Shown: in pieces, positions 56,579-63,893 of the stretch
How positions within the stretch are numbered: the stretch's first letter is position 1
Layout of the letters: each line of letters begins with the position of its first letter
Assembly: GCF_002240225.1 (NCBI RefSeq)
Contig: NZ_CP022584.1
Location: 1,550,001 to 1,614,000, forward strand
Direction of reading: 5' to 3'
DNA from: Paenibacillus physcomitrellae
GTDB taxonomy: Bacteria; Bacillota; Bacilli; Paenibacillales; Paenibacillaceae
Length of the DNA: 64,000 bases
Notes under the pieces: generated by a model
Seen by the model: the letters and a program-made list of their open reading frames with translations, nothing else
What the model was told of the DNA's origin: nothing
Databases searched by the model: none
Position numbers and translations under genes: made by a program

Positions 56579-57412
56579 TTAACCCTTGATTCCCCCACGG
56601 GCCATCCCCGTGAAAATTTGTTTTCTTAAGAAGAGAAACATAATCACCAAAGGCAGCGTTACCAGCACTGCCGCAGACATCTGTAATTCATAGGCTACCG
56701 TTCCTACGCTATTGGTAAAAGCATTCTGCAAACCGTTGGAAACGAGTCTCAAGCTGTCCTTCGTCGTAACCAAATTCGGCCATGCGTAGGTCTGCCAGAT
56801 CAAGATCATGGACAGGATCAGGGACGTTGCCACAGCCGAACCGGATAGTGGCAGCACAACACTCCGCAAGTAACGGAAGTTGGTTAATCCATCTACTTTG
56901 GAAGCCTGATACAACTCATCCGGAACCTGCAGGAACGTTTGCCGAAGCAGATAAATATTGAAGGGATTCACCCAATAAGGCACGACCAGGGCCTGCCAGG
57001 TATTCATCCATCCCCAGTGCGCAATCGTCTGAAAATTGGTGATGATCAGCATTTCCTGCGGAATCATCATTGTCGCAAGCACAAGGAAAAATAACGCATG
57101 TTTCCCTCGAAAACGAAGCCGGGCAAACGCAAAGGCCGACAGAACCGAAACAGCCGTGCTGACGGTTACCGTAGCCATTCCGGCAATCAAGTTGTTAAGC
57201 AGATAAGTAAGCAAAGGGGCCTGAACCAGGGCATCCATGTAATTACGCAGACGAAAATGCGCCGGGAATAACGTCGGAGGCGACAGATTGACCTCTGCCG
57301 ACGATTTCAGGGACGTACTGATCATCCAATAAAACGGAACCAGCACCAGCACGGCGGAAAGGATCAAAAACAGGTAAAGCAGCGCCTGACCAAACCTTGA
57401 TGTAGTCCTCAC
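56579..57412 (-). CDS. UgpE-like ABC permease
   Basis: GTG 57412 is chosen: it overlaps the upstream permease stop (GTGA), has GAAGG 10 nt upstream and gives 277 residues, normal for UgpE/MalG types. ATG-initiated longer frames run antiparallel in character to the family. There are six helices; the EAA loop is ELYQASKVDGLTNFRYLRSVVLPL, where Glu-Ala-Ala is replaced by YQAS. It pairs with the UgpA-like permease. Confidence 0.9.
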   Translation of the reverse strand: MRTTSRFGQALLYLFLILSAVLVLVPFYWMISTSLKSSAEVNLSPPTLFPAHFRLRNYMDALVQAPLLTYLLNNLIAGMATVTVSTAVSVLSAFAFARLRFRGKHALFFLVLATMMIPQEMLIITNFQTIAHWGWMNTWQALVVPYWVNPFNIYLLRQTFLQVPDELYQASKVDGLTNFRYLRSVVLPLSGSAVATSLILSMILIWQTYAWPNLVTTKDSLRLVSNGLQNAFTNSVGTVAYELQMSAAVLVTLPLVIMFLFLRKQIFTGMARGGIKG

Positions 57413-58374
57413 TGGTAGAATACCTTCCCTTTCGTCCATTTTAATTGCAGATATACAACGATCATGACCATCACCATTAAAATTACAGAGGCGGCACTGG
57501 CGCTGCTTACAGCCCCCGGCGTCAAATAATCCCCCAAAGCATCCATAATATACCCGACCAGCGTAATCATCATTTTGGAGTTGTCCCCCGGCGGCCCGTA
57601 GGAACCGCCAAACAAAGCAATCACGCTGGCATATGAGCGGAAGGCAAAAATAACGGACGTAACGAAAACGAAAATGGTGGTAGGCGACAGCAGCGGCAGC
57701 GTGATTTTGCGGACAACGGTCCATCTGCTCACGCCGTCCAGGCTGGCCGCCTCGTAATACGAGCGGTCGATGTTTTGAAGTCCGCTGAGAAACAACAGGA
57801 TATGGAGGGACAATCCATCCCATACGCTGTAGACGAATAAGACGAACAGGCTGCGCATATAAGCTTCATTGTACCGATGCTGCGAGCCTAAAATCCCTTC
57901 CCCGCTGATCCAGGCGACCGGCTTCATCCCAAACCATCCAAGGATGGAATTCATAAGCCCAAAATGCGTGTCGAAAATATAAGCAAAAACCATGCCTGCA
58001 GCAATCACGTTCGTGACCTGAGGAAGATAAAAGATCGTCAGGAATCCTCCTCTGAGCCGTCTGATTGAATTCAGGGCAAGCGCCAAAGCAAGAGAAACAA
58101 GCATCGAGCAAGGGACGCAGACGAAAGCGATAAACAGCGTATTGATGAGCGCTTTACCGAATGTCGGATCATTTGCGACATCCACATATTGCTTGATGCC
58201 ATAACCCGTATAATCCCCCGTAAGAAACCGGTAGCCCAGCTTGAAAGAGGTAATGAACGTATGCAGAACGGGATAAACCGTGAAGACTCCAAGCAGCAGC
58301 AATGCCGGAAGCAGATAGACATAAGCCGAATGGTCGTAACGCGATTTAGAGGAACTTCGCTTCTGTTTGAACAT
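57409..58374 (-). CDS. UgpA-like ABC permease
   Basis: A 321-residue permease with six helices. Motifs include YVYLLPALLLLGVFTVYPVL at the N-terminus and the EAA loop YYEAASLDGVSRWTVVRKITLPL. Its start lies inside the end of the nucleotidase gene (29-nt overlap), with GGAG 13 nt upstream. That overlap and the 4-nt overlap with the next permease support a single operon. No ATPase is encoded nearby. Confidence 0.92.
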   Translation of the reverse strand: MFKQKRSSSKSRYDHSAYVYLLPALLLLGVFTVYPVLHTFITSFKLGYRFLTGDYTGYGIKQYVDVANDPTFGKALINTLFIAFVCVPCSMLVSLALALALNSIRRLRGGFLTIFYLPQVTNVIAAGMVFAYIFDTHFGLMNSILGWFGMKPVAWISGEGILGSQHRYNEAYMRSLFVLFVYSVWDGLSLHILLFLSGLQNIDRSYYEAASLDGVSRWTVVRKITLPLLSPTTIFVFVTSVIFAFRSYASVIALFGGSYGPPGDNSKMMITLVGYIMDALGDYLTPGAVSSASAASVILMVMVMIVVYLQLKWTKGKVFYQ

Positions 58375-59887
58375 AGCCGAAATTGATCTCCTTTTTGTTT
58401 TTGACTAGGATGGATTCCGGAAGTTCGGCGGACATTCCACCCTGTTCCCGAATGGTTTGAATGGTGCGGTCACGTAAAAAAATACCTGTGTATCGTCGTT
58501 CAATGCCCGACGAGAAATCATAACCCATCTCGTTAGAATCCAGGAATTCATCGACGGCGATTTCATAATAACGGTCCGGCTCCAGCGGCTGGCCATTCTC
58601 CAGCAGGATGGATTCGATTCGTGCACCAAACGGTTTGTCATAATCGGCTGCGACCTTAAGCCCGCTAATCGCAATAGGCGAAGCCCGCTCAATGCTCAGC
58701 GTGCTGATGCCGTTTTCGATATTTCGGATCAAGTCCTCGCCTCGGAGCTTCATCGTGACGATCTCGTCGTTGAAATAAAACAGCTTGCGGAGCTCGTACA
58801 TCGTCACTTCGCCTGCCGTAAGCCCCGGACCCATGCGGCCTGAATAAATAAGTGCGATAGGACAGCCCGTTTGTTCTCGCATGATGTCGGTCACGAGTCT
58901 CGTCAGCGGCGTTCCTTCCATGTCTACCTCTGCTGTGATCGGAGACTTGTGCACAATCTCCTGCTCCAGCCGCCCGATTACGGCACCAAGCGTACGCGCC
59001 GTACGTCTTTTGTATTCTTCCAGTTCCCCCTGCATTACAGGGTCCGGAGTCATTTCGCCAGCTGTCCCGCTGGCATCCAAATAATCAGGGATGACCTTGC
59101 GGACCCGATTATCGCAAGAAAATTCAATTGCCAGCCTGGCAAACCCTCGGCCATGGCTGCCTCCTTGAACAACGGGAACGCCATAAACCTCCGCGCTTAT
59201 GAACTGATGCCAGTGGGCGGTAAATACCCCCGCCAGCTCGGGAACCTGCCGGCAAAGCTCCAAGACCTCTTCGCCAACAAGCCCGGAATGATCCGCCGTA
59301 TACCGAAAACCGAAATGCGTCAATGCTATGATCGCATCCGGTTTACCCAGCGGGTCAGCCCCTTTGTTTAAGTAATCCACCCATTTCCGTGCTTCACGAG
59401 CCCCGTCCGCAATTTCCAGAATACGTACATCCTGCTCGTATCCATGGCGGTCCAGCCTCTCCCGGGTAGACAAACCCAGTAGTGCAATCTTGGTGCCGGC
59501 TTCCTCCACCATGACATAAGGCCTGAAGCCCGAAGCAATCTCGCCGGTCCTGCTGTCCAGGACATTCGCGGCAACAAATGTGAAGGCTCCTTGCGCCGAC
59601 CAGTTTCCAAGCGCCTTCAGCCCGTATTCGAATTCATGGTTGCCCACGGCCGAAACCTTTGTTCCCAGCCTTTTCATCAGATAGGCAACCGGCTCGCCCG
59701 ACAGTTCTTCCGACATAGGGTCGCCTTTGAAGTTATCTCCTCCGAAGACAACGATTGTGTGGGGATTGTCCAGCTTCTGACGCTCAACAAGGGTACACAG
59801 CTTGGCAGAGCCGAGTGCATGGCCGGTTTCGAAAAGTTCAGCGTGAAAATCGTTGATTCCGATAATCGATACGGTCTTGGTCACCAT
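58346..59887 (-). CDS. 5'-nucleotidase / UDP-sugar hydrolase / cyclic phosphodiesterase family protein, cytosolic
   Basis: A 513-residue protein of the UshA/CpdB family: metallophosphatase motifs NDFHAEL (12-18), GGDNFKGD (50-57), GNHEFEYG (near 85), TAHWHQF and GGSHGRG, then the C-terminal 5'-nucleotidase domain with DIMREQTGC and RMGPGL. Most relatives are secreted, but this one starts directly at MVTKTVSIIGIND with no signal peptide or anchor, so it should act inside the cell. It is 10 nt downstream of thpR and overlaps the permease gene. Confidence 0.9.
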   Translation of the reverse strand: MVTKTVSIIGINDFHAELFETGHALGSAKLCTLVERQKLDNPHTIVVFGGDNFKGDPMSEELSGEPVAYLMKRLGTKVSAVGNHEFEYGLKALGNWSAQGAFTFVAANVLDSRTGEIASGFRPYVMVEEAGTKIALLGLSTRERLDRHGYEQDVRILEIADGAREARKWVDYLNKGADPLGKPDAIIALTHFGFRYTADHSGLVGEEVLELCRQVPELAGVFTAHWHQFISAEVYGVPVVQGGSHGRGFARLAIEFSCDNRVRKVIPDYLDASGTAGEMTPDPVMQGELEEYKRRTARTLGAVIGRLEQEIVHKSPITAEVDMEGTPLTRLVTDIMREQTGCPIALIYSGRMGPGLTAGEVTMYELRKLFYFNDEIVTMKLRGEDLIRNIENGISTLSIERASPIAISGLKVAADYDKPFGARIESILLENGQPLEPDRYYEIAVDEFLDSNEMGYDFSSGIERRYTGIFLRDRTIQTIREQGGMSAELPESILVKNKKEINFGYVQTEAKFL

Positions 59888-59897
59888 GTTGTCTCCG

Positions 59898-60425
59898 TCA
59901 CTCCCTTAGTTTGAAATCTCTCAGCTTGCGAAACCGCTTGCCCTCCTGTGTATGCTCCACTTCATACAAATGGAACCCGCACACTTTGAAGGACAAGGGC
60001 GAGATCGTGCAGGAAGGGAACGCATCCGGAATGTCGGAGCGGCAGTGAAAAGCAAGAGAAATGTGAGGGTTGAACAAGAAACTCGCCGTTCCGATACCCA
60101 TATCGGATAACCTGCGATCAACTTCCAGCTGCAAAGCTTGCAGGCGAGGTTCCTCTTGTACATTGCTCCATACTACGTTCCGTTCCGAATGCTCGAACAA
60201 CCCCAGTTCGTGAAGGGTCAAGTTGAACCCCTCGCATTCGATCTGCTCCATTCTTTCGACAATCGTCCTGACATCCGGTGATTCACCGATGTAACGCAAG
60301 GTGAGGTGGAAATTTATGGAAGGTTCATATGCACCCTTGGGGTCAAACAAACGCAGCTGATTTTGCACCCGTTCCAACTCCCTTTTAATAGCTGGCGGAG
60401 TATCTAAGCCTATAAAAAGTTCCAA
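59898..60425 (-). CDS. thpR: 2H phosphoesterase (RNA 2',3'-cyclic phosphodiesterase ThpR type)
   Basis: A 175-residue protein from TTG 60425 (weak RBS). The two catalytic HxT/SL motifs are HLTLRYIG (near 43) and HISLAFH (near 124), defining the 2H superfamily. LELFIGLDTPPAIKREL fits the ThpR/LigT N-terminus. Family members open 2',3'-cyclic phosphates to 2'-phosphates; tRNA ligase activity is seen only in reverse in vitro. Placement beside a nucleotidase suggests successive steps. Confidence 0.88.
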   Translation of the reverse strand: MELFIGLDTPPAIKRELERVQNQLRLFDPKGAYEPSINFHLTLRYIGESPDVRTIVERMEQIECEGFNLTLHELGLFEHSERNVVWSNVQEEPRLQALQLEVDRRLSDMGIGTASFLFNPHISLAFHCRSDIPDAFPSCTISPLSFKVCGFHLYEVEHTQEGKRFRKLRDFKLRE

Positions 60426-60466
60426 CGTCTATCCATCCATTTCAGTCTTTATTAAGTAGCCGGACG

Positions 60467-61246
60467 TCAGATGATTTTGTAATCATGCAGCGCCTCCCAG
60501 ATTCCGTCCTCATCAGCGCTCCCGGTCACCAATTCCGCTACCGACTTTAATTCGTCGGTTGCGTTGCCCATCGCAATTCCATGACCGACAGCCAACAGCA
60601 TATCCACATCGTTAAAGCCGTCCCCGAACGCAAACGAATGCTCTTGCGGGATTCCGGCTTCAGCCATAAGCCAGCGGATAGCCTGTGATTTGCCTGCCTG
60701 TTTCGAGATCAGGTTAACTAAATATTCATGGGACCAATTCGTTAAATAATCGTCTAAATATTCCTCCATATATCGCGCTTCCTCTTTTGTGATATAAAGA
60801 TGCGCCTGATATAAAGGATAGCTGGCCTCGAACCGGGCCATTTCCTTCGGCAGCGGGGAGCTGAAATCGCTCCAGACTGCTTGCACCCGCTCGTTTACAT
60901 GGTCTACAATCTCACCGTGTTCGCAGTGCCCTCCATAAGCAAAACCATGGGTTCTCGCTTTTTCCATCATCGATCCGACGGACGGCAGTTGTATAAATCG
61001 TTCAAACACTTTCCGGCCCTGGTGAAAGACAAGCTGGCCATTCAGAAAGGTTATGGTTTCGCAAGGAAGGGCCAGTTGCTCCTGAATGAAAGCTATCGAC
61101 TCCGGCCCTCTTCCCGTTGCGATCACCACCCTGTGACCGAGGGACTGCAGCCTGCCGATCGCTTCGCGGGTACTCTTCGGCACGCTTTTGATCCGGTGAC
61201 TATAAAGGGTGTCATCAAAATCAAAGAAAAACAGCTTGGATTGCAT
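60467..61246 (-). CDS. Cof-type HAD-IIB phosphatase
   Basis: ATG 61246 is chosen, with AAAGGAG 8 nt upstream; the longer frame has no RBS. A 259-residue HAD: nucleophile motif FFFDFDDTLYS (6-16), VIATGRGPES (motif II), Lys in SKQAGKSQAI and motif IV FAFGDGFNDVDML. The IIB cap lies between. Cof-type enzymes dephosphorylate sugar phosphates, nucleotides or flavins. It is the first gene of the Pho-box operon. The upstream duplication includes a vestige of its own 5' end. Confidence 0.93.
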   Translation of the reverse strand: MQSKLFFFDFDDTLYSHRIKSVPKSTREAIGRLQSLGHRVVIATGRGPESIAFIQEQLALPCETITFLNGQLVFHQGRKVFERFIQLPSVGSMMEKARTHGFAYGGHCEHGEIVDHVNERVQAVWSDFSSPLPKEMARFEASYPLYQAHLYITKEEARYMEEYLDDYLTNWSHEYLVNLISKQAGKSQAIRWLMAEAGIPQEHSFAFGDGFNDVDMLLAVGHGIAMGNATDELKSVAELVTGSADEDGIWEALHDYKII

Positions 61247-61344
61247 GGTACCTGCTCCTTTCACAATTGATGGATCATATCCGTTCTGTCCGCCCTTTGA
61301 TAAAAGGGCATTACGCCAGCATACAAGAGATGGTTCAGCCGTTT

Positions 61345-61383
61345 ATACACCTCTTCGTTAACGCCCTGTAAAATTAGTGTAAA
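61345..61383 (-). promoter_or_regulatory. PhoP box A, proximal to the HAD-first operon
   Basis: Minus-strand hexamers TTTACA, TTTACA, TTAACG and GTGTAT start every 11 bp (61378, 61367, 61356, 61345), the layout of Bacillus PhoP boxes (TTAACA-like, N5). A TATGCT -10 candidate is at 61318-61323. Confidence 0.75.
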
Positions 61384-61412
61384 AATTTATCGAAAAACAA
61401 CTTAAACAGCAT
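61374..61412 (-). pseudogene. Vestigial 12-codon copy of the HAD gene start
   Basis: ATG 61412, with GGAGCAG upstream, opens MLFKLFFDKFLH then a stop. The K-LFF pattern and surrounding bases align with MQSKLFFFDFDD of the HAD gene 166 bp further on. Its end overlaps PhoP box A. It could be translated as a leader peptide, but it is most simply a duplication remnant. Confidence 0.6.
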
Positions 61413-61510
61413 GTTATCTGCTCCTTTCCCAATAGATGGATCATGTACAGTCTGTTCCGCCTTTTGAGAAAAGGGCGATACACAAGCATACAAGAGTCTT
61501 CCGACAGTTT

Positions 61511-61549
61511 ATACAACTCTTCGTTAACCCCTTGTAAAATAAACGTAAA
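61511..61549 (-). promoter_or_regulatory. PhoP box B, distal copy
   Basis: Minus-strand hexamers TTTACG, TTTACA, TTAACG and TTGTAT start every 11 bp (61544, 61533, 61522, 61511). A TATGCT -10 candidate is at 61485-61490. It keeps the same register as box A. Confidence 0.7.
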
Positions 61550-61566
61550 AATAGGTTGTTTTCTCC

Positions 61567-61604
61567 ACAAAAAAAGCGCAGCCCCACAAGGGAGACTGCG
61601 CCTT
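61567..61604 (-). terminator. Terminator of the YesN-type regulator gene
   Basis: GGCGCAG and CTGCGC enclose a partly paired CCC/GGG interior, followed by seven T on the minus strand. It isolates the Pho operon promoter from the regulator gene. Confidence 0.85.
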
Positions 61605-61696
61605 TAATCCTTTTATATCCAGTTTTACACCCGACTAAAACCTGTGTAGGGCAACCAAGGTAGGAATCAGAGATCTTCAGCCTATTGCTAAAGCTT

Positions 61697-63265
61697 TTAG
61701 ACTCGGCCGCCTTCCTCCGGCTCGCCGTTTTTGCGGTAGGCGGAAGGCGACATCCCTACGTATTTGCGGAATTTGCTGTGGAAATAATCAACGTTCGTGT
61801 AGCCGACCTTCTCGGCAACTTGATAGACCTTCATCCCCTGCTGCAAATACTGCTTCGCATGCTCGATCCGGACTTTGTCGAGATAAGTGTTAAAGTATTC
61901 GCCCGTGGCGTTCTTGAACATTTTCCCCAGATACGCCGTGTTGTAATTGAACACTCCCGCCAGCGTCTCCAGCTTTAGATTATCGCCGAAATTACGATGG
62001 ATGAAATCCAGCAGCGCTTTGATATCCTGTCCCTGAGACCGACTAGCCAGCGGTTCCATGACCAGATTCAGCAGTTCGATGACATGCCGGTATAACTCCT
62101 GGAGATTCCGCTGCTGGTAGACGAGGGCAATTCGGTCAGTGTAATCCTTCAGACAGCTGCCAAGAGCGGAATGGCTGGCAGACAACCTGGCAAGCAGGCT
62201 GCTGAGCAGTTCGGCAAAGTAACGTTTGACGGCCTCTTCAGAAGCTCCTGACGCTTTAAGCCAATCCCCGGCTGAATGGATCAATGGTTCAAGAGCCTCC
62301 CGGCTGCCGATGTCCATCGCATAAAAAAGCCTGCCCTCCAGATCCTCCGGCTCGGGCACCCCCATCTCTCCCGAAAGCATAGCCTCCGCATCCTCCATGC
62401 ACAAGATCCCGGCCGAATCAATAAAAAATTCATGATCCAGCAGCTCCCGCGCCGCCTCATAGGAATTGGAGATTTCATGAATGGTCCGGACAAGCGGCCC
62501 TAGCGCAATCGTGGCCTGCACCCCCGTTCCCTCTAGCACGGCCGAAATTTCACCATAAAGCTGCCTGCGCATCTGCTCGCCAAGAACCGTTGATTTGAGC
62601 AGGATTCCCGTTTGAAAATGAACCGAAAAAGCCAGCCCCCGGCCGCTCGCTTCAAAATAATCATTGATCCTTTTCTCCGCTTCCTCAAGCATGCCCAGAT
62701 AACTGGAGCTTCCGGTGCGCTGGTGAAAGTCAATTAACATGACCTGATACGCCTTCCCATTCAGGCCAAGGCTTTCGGCTTTAGCCTCCAAAGCGGTTTC
62801 CTCTTCATCGCCGGTGTGCGTCAGCAAGGATTGGACAAAAATATCACGGCTCCACTTCTCTGATACGTCACTCCACTGCCGCTTCTCCTCCGCCTGCTTG
62901 TGGTCCATCCGGATTTTCTCCAGATAGGAAACCATCTCCTCTTCATCGACCGGCTTCAGCAAATACCCATCTGCTCTATGTGCGATCGCCTTCTTGGCAT
63001 AATCAAAATCGGCATACCCGCTCAAAATCAAAATGCGCAGTCGATCGTCGCGTTCCCTTAACGTTTGAATGAGCTGGATCCCGTCCATGCCCGGCATCCG
63101 GATGTCGGCAACCACCAGCTCCGGTTTGATCTTCTCGTATTGTTCAACAGCCTCGAGCCCGTTCGAAGCGGTTCCCGCAACGGTAAAACCACAGTCTTCC
63201 CAAGGAATAATCGCCTTTAGCCCCTCGCGGACTTTTGGCTCGTCATCGACAATCAGCACTTTCAT
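61697..63265 (-). CDS. YesN-type response regulator with AraC DNA-binding domain
   Basis: ATG 63265 is chosen, with GGAGG 11 nt upstream; TTG 63268 adjoins it. The 522-residue protein has a receiver domain (acidic pocket DDEP at 8-11, phosphoacceptor Asp in VVADIRMPGMDG near 54, Lys in LLKPVD near 104). A long middle region (about 130-410) follows, then a C-terminal AraC double helix-turn-helix (FNYNTAYLGKMFKNATG; VGYTNVDYFHSKFRKY). No kinase gene adjoins it in the window; the YesM-type kinase at 48489-50267 is a candidate partner. Confidence 0.93.
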   Translation of the reverse strand: MKVLIVDDEPKVREGLKAIIPWEDCGFTVAGTASNGLEAVEQYEKIKPELVVADIRMPGMDGIQLIQTLRERDDRLRILILSGYADFDYAKKAIAHRADGYLLKPVDEEEMVSYLEKIRMDHKQAEEKRQWSDVSEKWSRDIFVQSLLTHTGDEEETALEAKAESLGLNGKAYQVMLIDFHQRTGSSSYLGMLEEAEKRINDYFEASGRGLAFSVHFQTGILLKSTVLGEQMRRQLYGEISAVLEGTGVQATIALGPLVRTIHEISNSYEAARELLDHEFFIDSAGILCMEDAEAMLSGEMGVPEPEDLEGRLFYAMDIGSREALEPLIHSAGDWLKASGASEEAVKRYFAELLSSLLARLSASHSALGSCLKDYTDRIALVYQQRNLQELYRHVIELLNLVMEPLASRSQGQDIKALLDFIHRNFGDNLKLETLAGVFNYNTAYLGKMFKNATGEYFNTYLDKVRIEHAKQYLQQGMKVYQVAEKVGYTNVDYFHSKFRKYVGMSPSAYRKNGEPEEGGRV

Positions 63266-63319
63266 CAAAGCTAGGTCCTCCTTCCAAGCAAATCTCCTGA
63301 TGTTTTCATCAAGCCATTT

Positions 63320-63333
63320 CTACAGCGCTTTCA
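63320..63333 (-). promoter_or_regulatory. cre-like CcpA site upstream of the YesN-type gene
   Basis: TGAAAGCGCTGTAG matches 11 of 14 cre positions with a perfect AAAGCGCT core, between a TATAAT-like -10 (63367-63372, minus) and the start codon. Confidence 0.4.
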
Positions 63334-63447
63334 TATGTACGGACAACAAATTAGATTTATATTAGCATTATACGGATATATTTCAGTAAAATCTTTTAAA
63401 ATATCGCGTTTGAATAACACAATTTTAATCTTTACGGTGCAAAAGGC

Positions 63448-63516
63448 AAAAAAATGGCCGGTTCCAGCACCGTACGCGTATGCTTCAAGCACTTGCGTCA
63501 GGCTGCAAACCGGCAC
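63448..63516 (-). terminator. Terminator of the candidate noncoding RNA
   Basis: GCCGGTTTGCAGC pairs with GTGCTGGAACCGGC (one bulge) around a further inner stem, followed by CATTTTTTT on the minus strand. Confidence 0.75.
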
Positions 63517-63859
63517 TCCAGAGGGTATGGGAGGAAATATCCATTAGAGCATTGCGTTCTTCTGAACAGATTTAACAAAGATGATTGATGAAGAAGATTA
63601 ACGAAGATGATCAACAAGGATGATGGTCCAGTGCCGGAGGAAAGAGGGCGGTTCACATCCGGCAGCTTACGGACCTTACTCTGCTGTCTTTGTCTGATGA
63701 TACAGGCGTATTCCCCGACAACCTCAACTTCCAATTCCTGCGGTTCACCTAAGGAGAGGAAGGTCCTGCTTGAGACGTCAGCCGCCGAATCATCTTCAAT
63801 TCATTATGTCAGGAATCCTCCCGTAATAATGAATCTTTTTCTAAAAACCGCTTCGTATG
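63448..63859 (-). ncRNA. Candidate structured noncoding RNA, about 410 nt
   Basis: The segment is bounded by a strong promoter and an intrinsic terminator on the same strand and has no plausible gene on either strand. Minus-strand stems include a perfect 9-bp helix (63799-63807 with 63826-63834) and a nested pair, GGTCC/GGACC (63671-63675 with 63625-63629) around GCCGG/CCGGC (63659-63663 with 63633-63637). GTGAACCGC occurs twice. I do not recognise a known riboswitch or RNA family. It could instead be a long leader of the downstream regulator gene. Confidence 0.45.
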
Positions 63860-63865
63860 TGTTTA

Positions 63866-63893
63866 ATTATAGGAGGTTTTCTATTGAAGTCAA
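63866..63893 (-). promoter_or_regulatory. Strong sigma-A promoter reading leftward
   Basis: TTGACT and a perfect TATAAT spaced by 16 nt on the minus strand. No gene starts within 400 nt downstream. The stretch 63894-64000 to the right edge shows no gene. Confidence 0.75.

Larger units (their letters stand above)
61218..61549. repeat. 166-bp imperfect tandem duplication of the operon promoter region and gene start
   Basis: Units at about 61218-61383 and 61384-61549 each contain, on the minus strand, four Pho hexamers, a TGTATGCT -10 like element, a CCCTTT/AAAGGG hairpin, an AAAGGAGCAG RBS and an ATG followed by KLFF-like codons. Equivalent landmarks are 166-167 bp apart. Confidence 0.85.

Noticed and set aside
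61358..61570. 70-codon minus-strand frame over the duplicated promoter region, with a similar peptide readable in both copies
   Set aside because: The similarity is explained by the conserved PhoP hexamers and the duplication; the frame starts inside the upstream gene's terminator and the second copy has no start.
63498..63734. 78-codon minus-strand frame inside the candidate RNA
   Set aside because: It runs into the terminator hairpin, lacks a suitable RBS and reads through the repeat tract; kept only as an alternative to a noncoding role.
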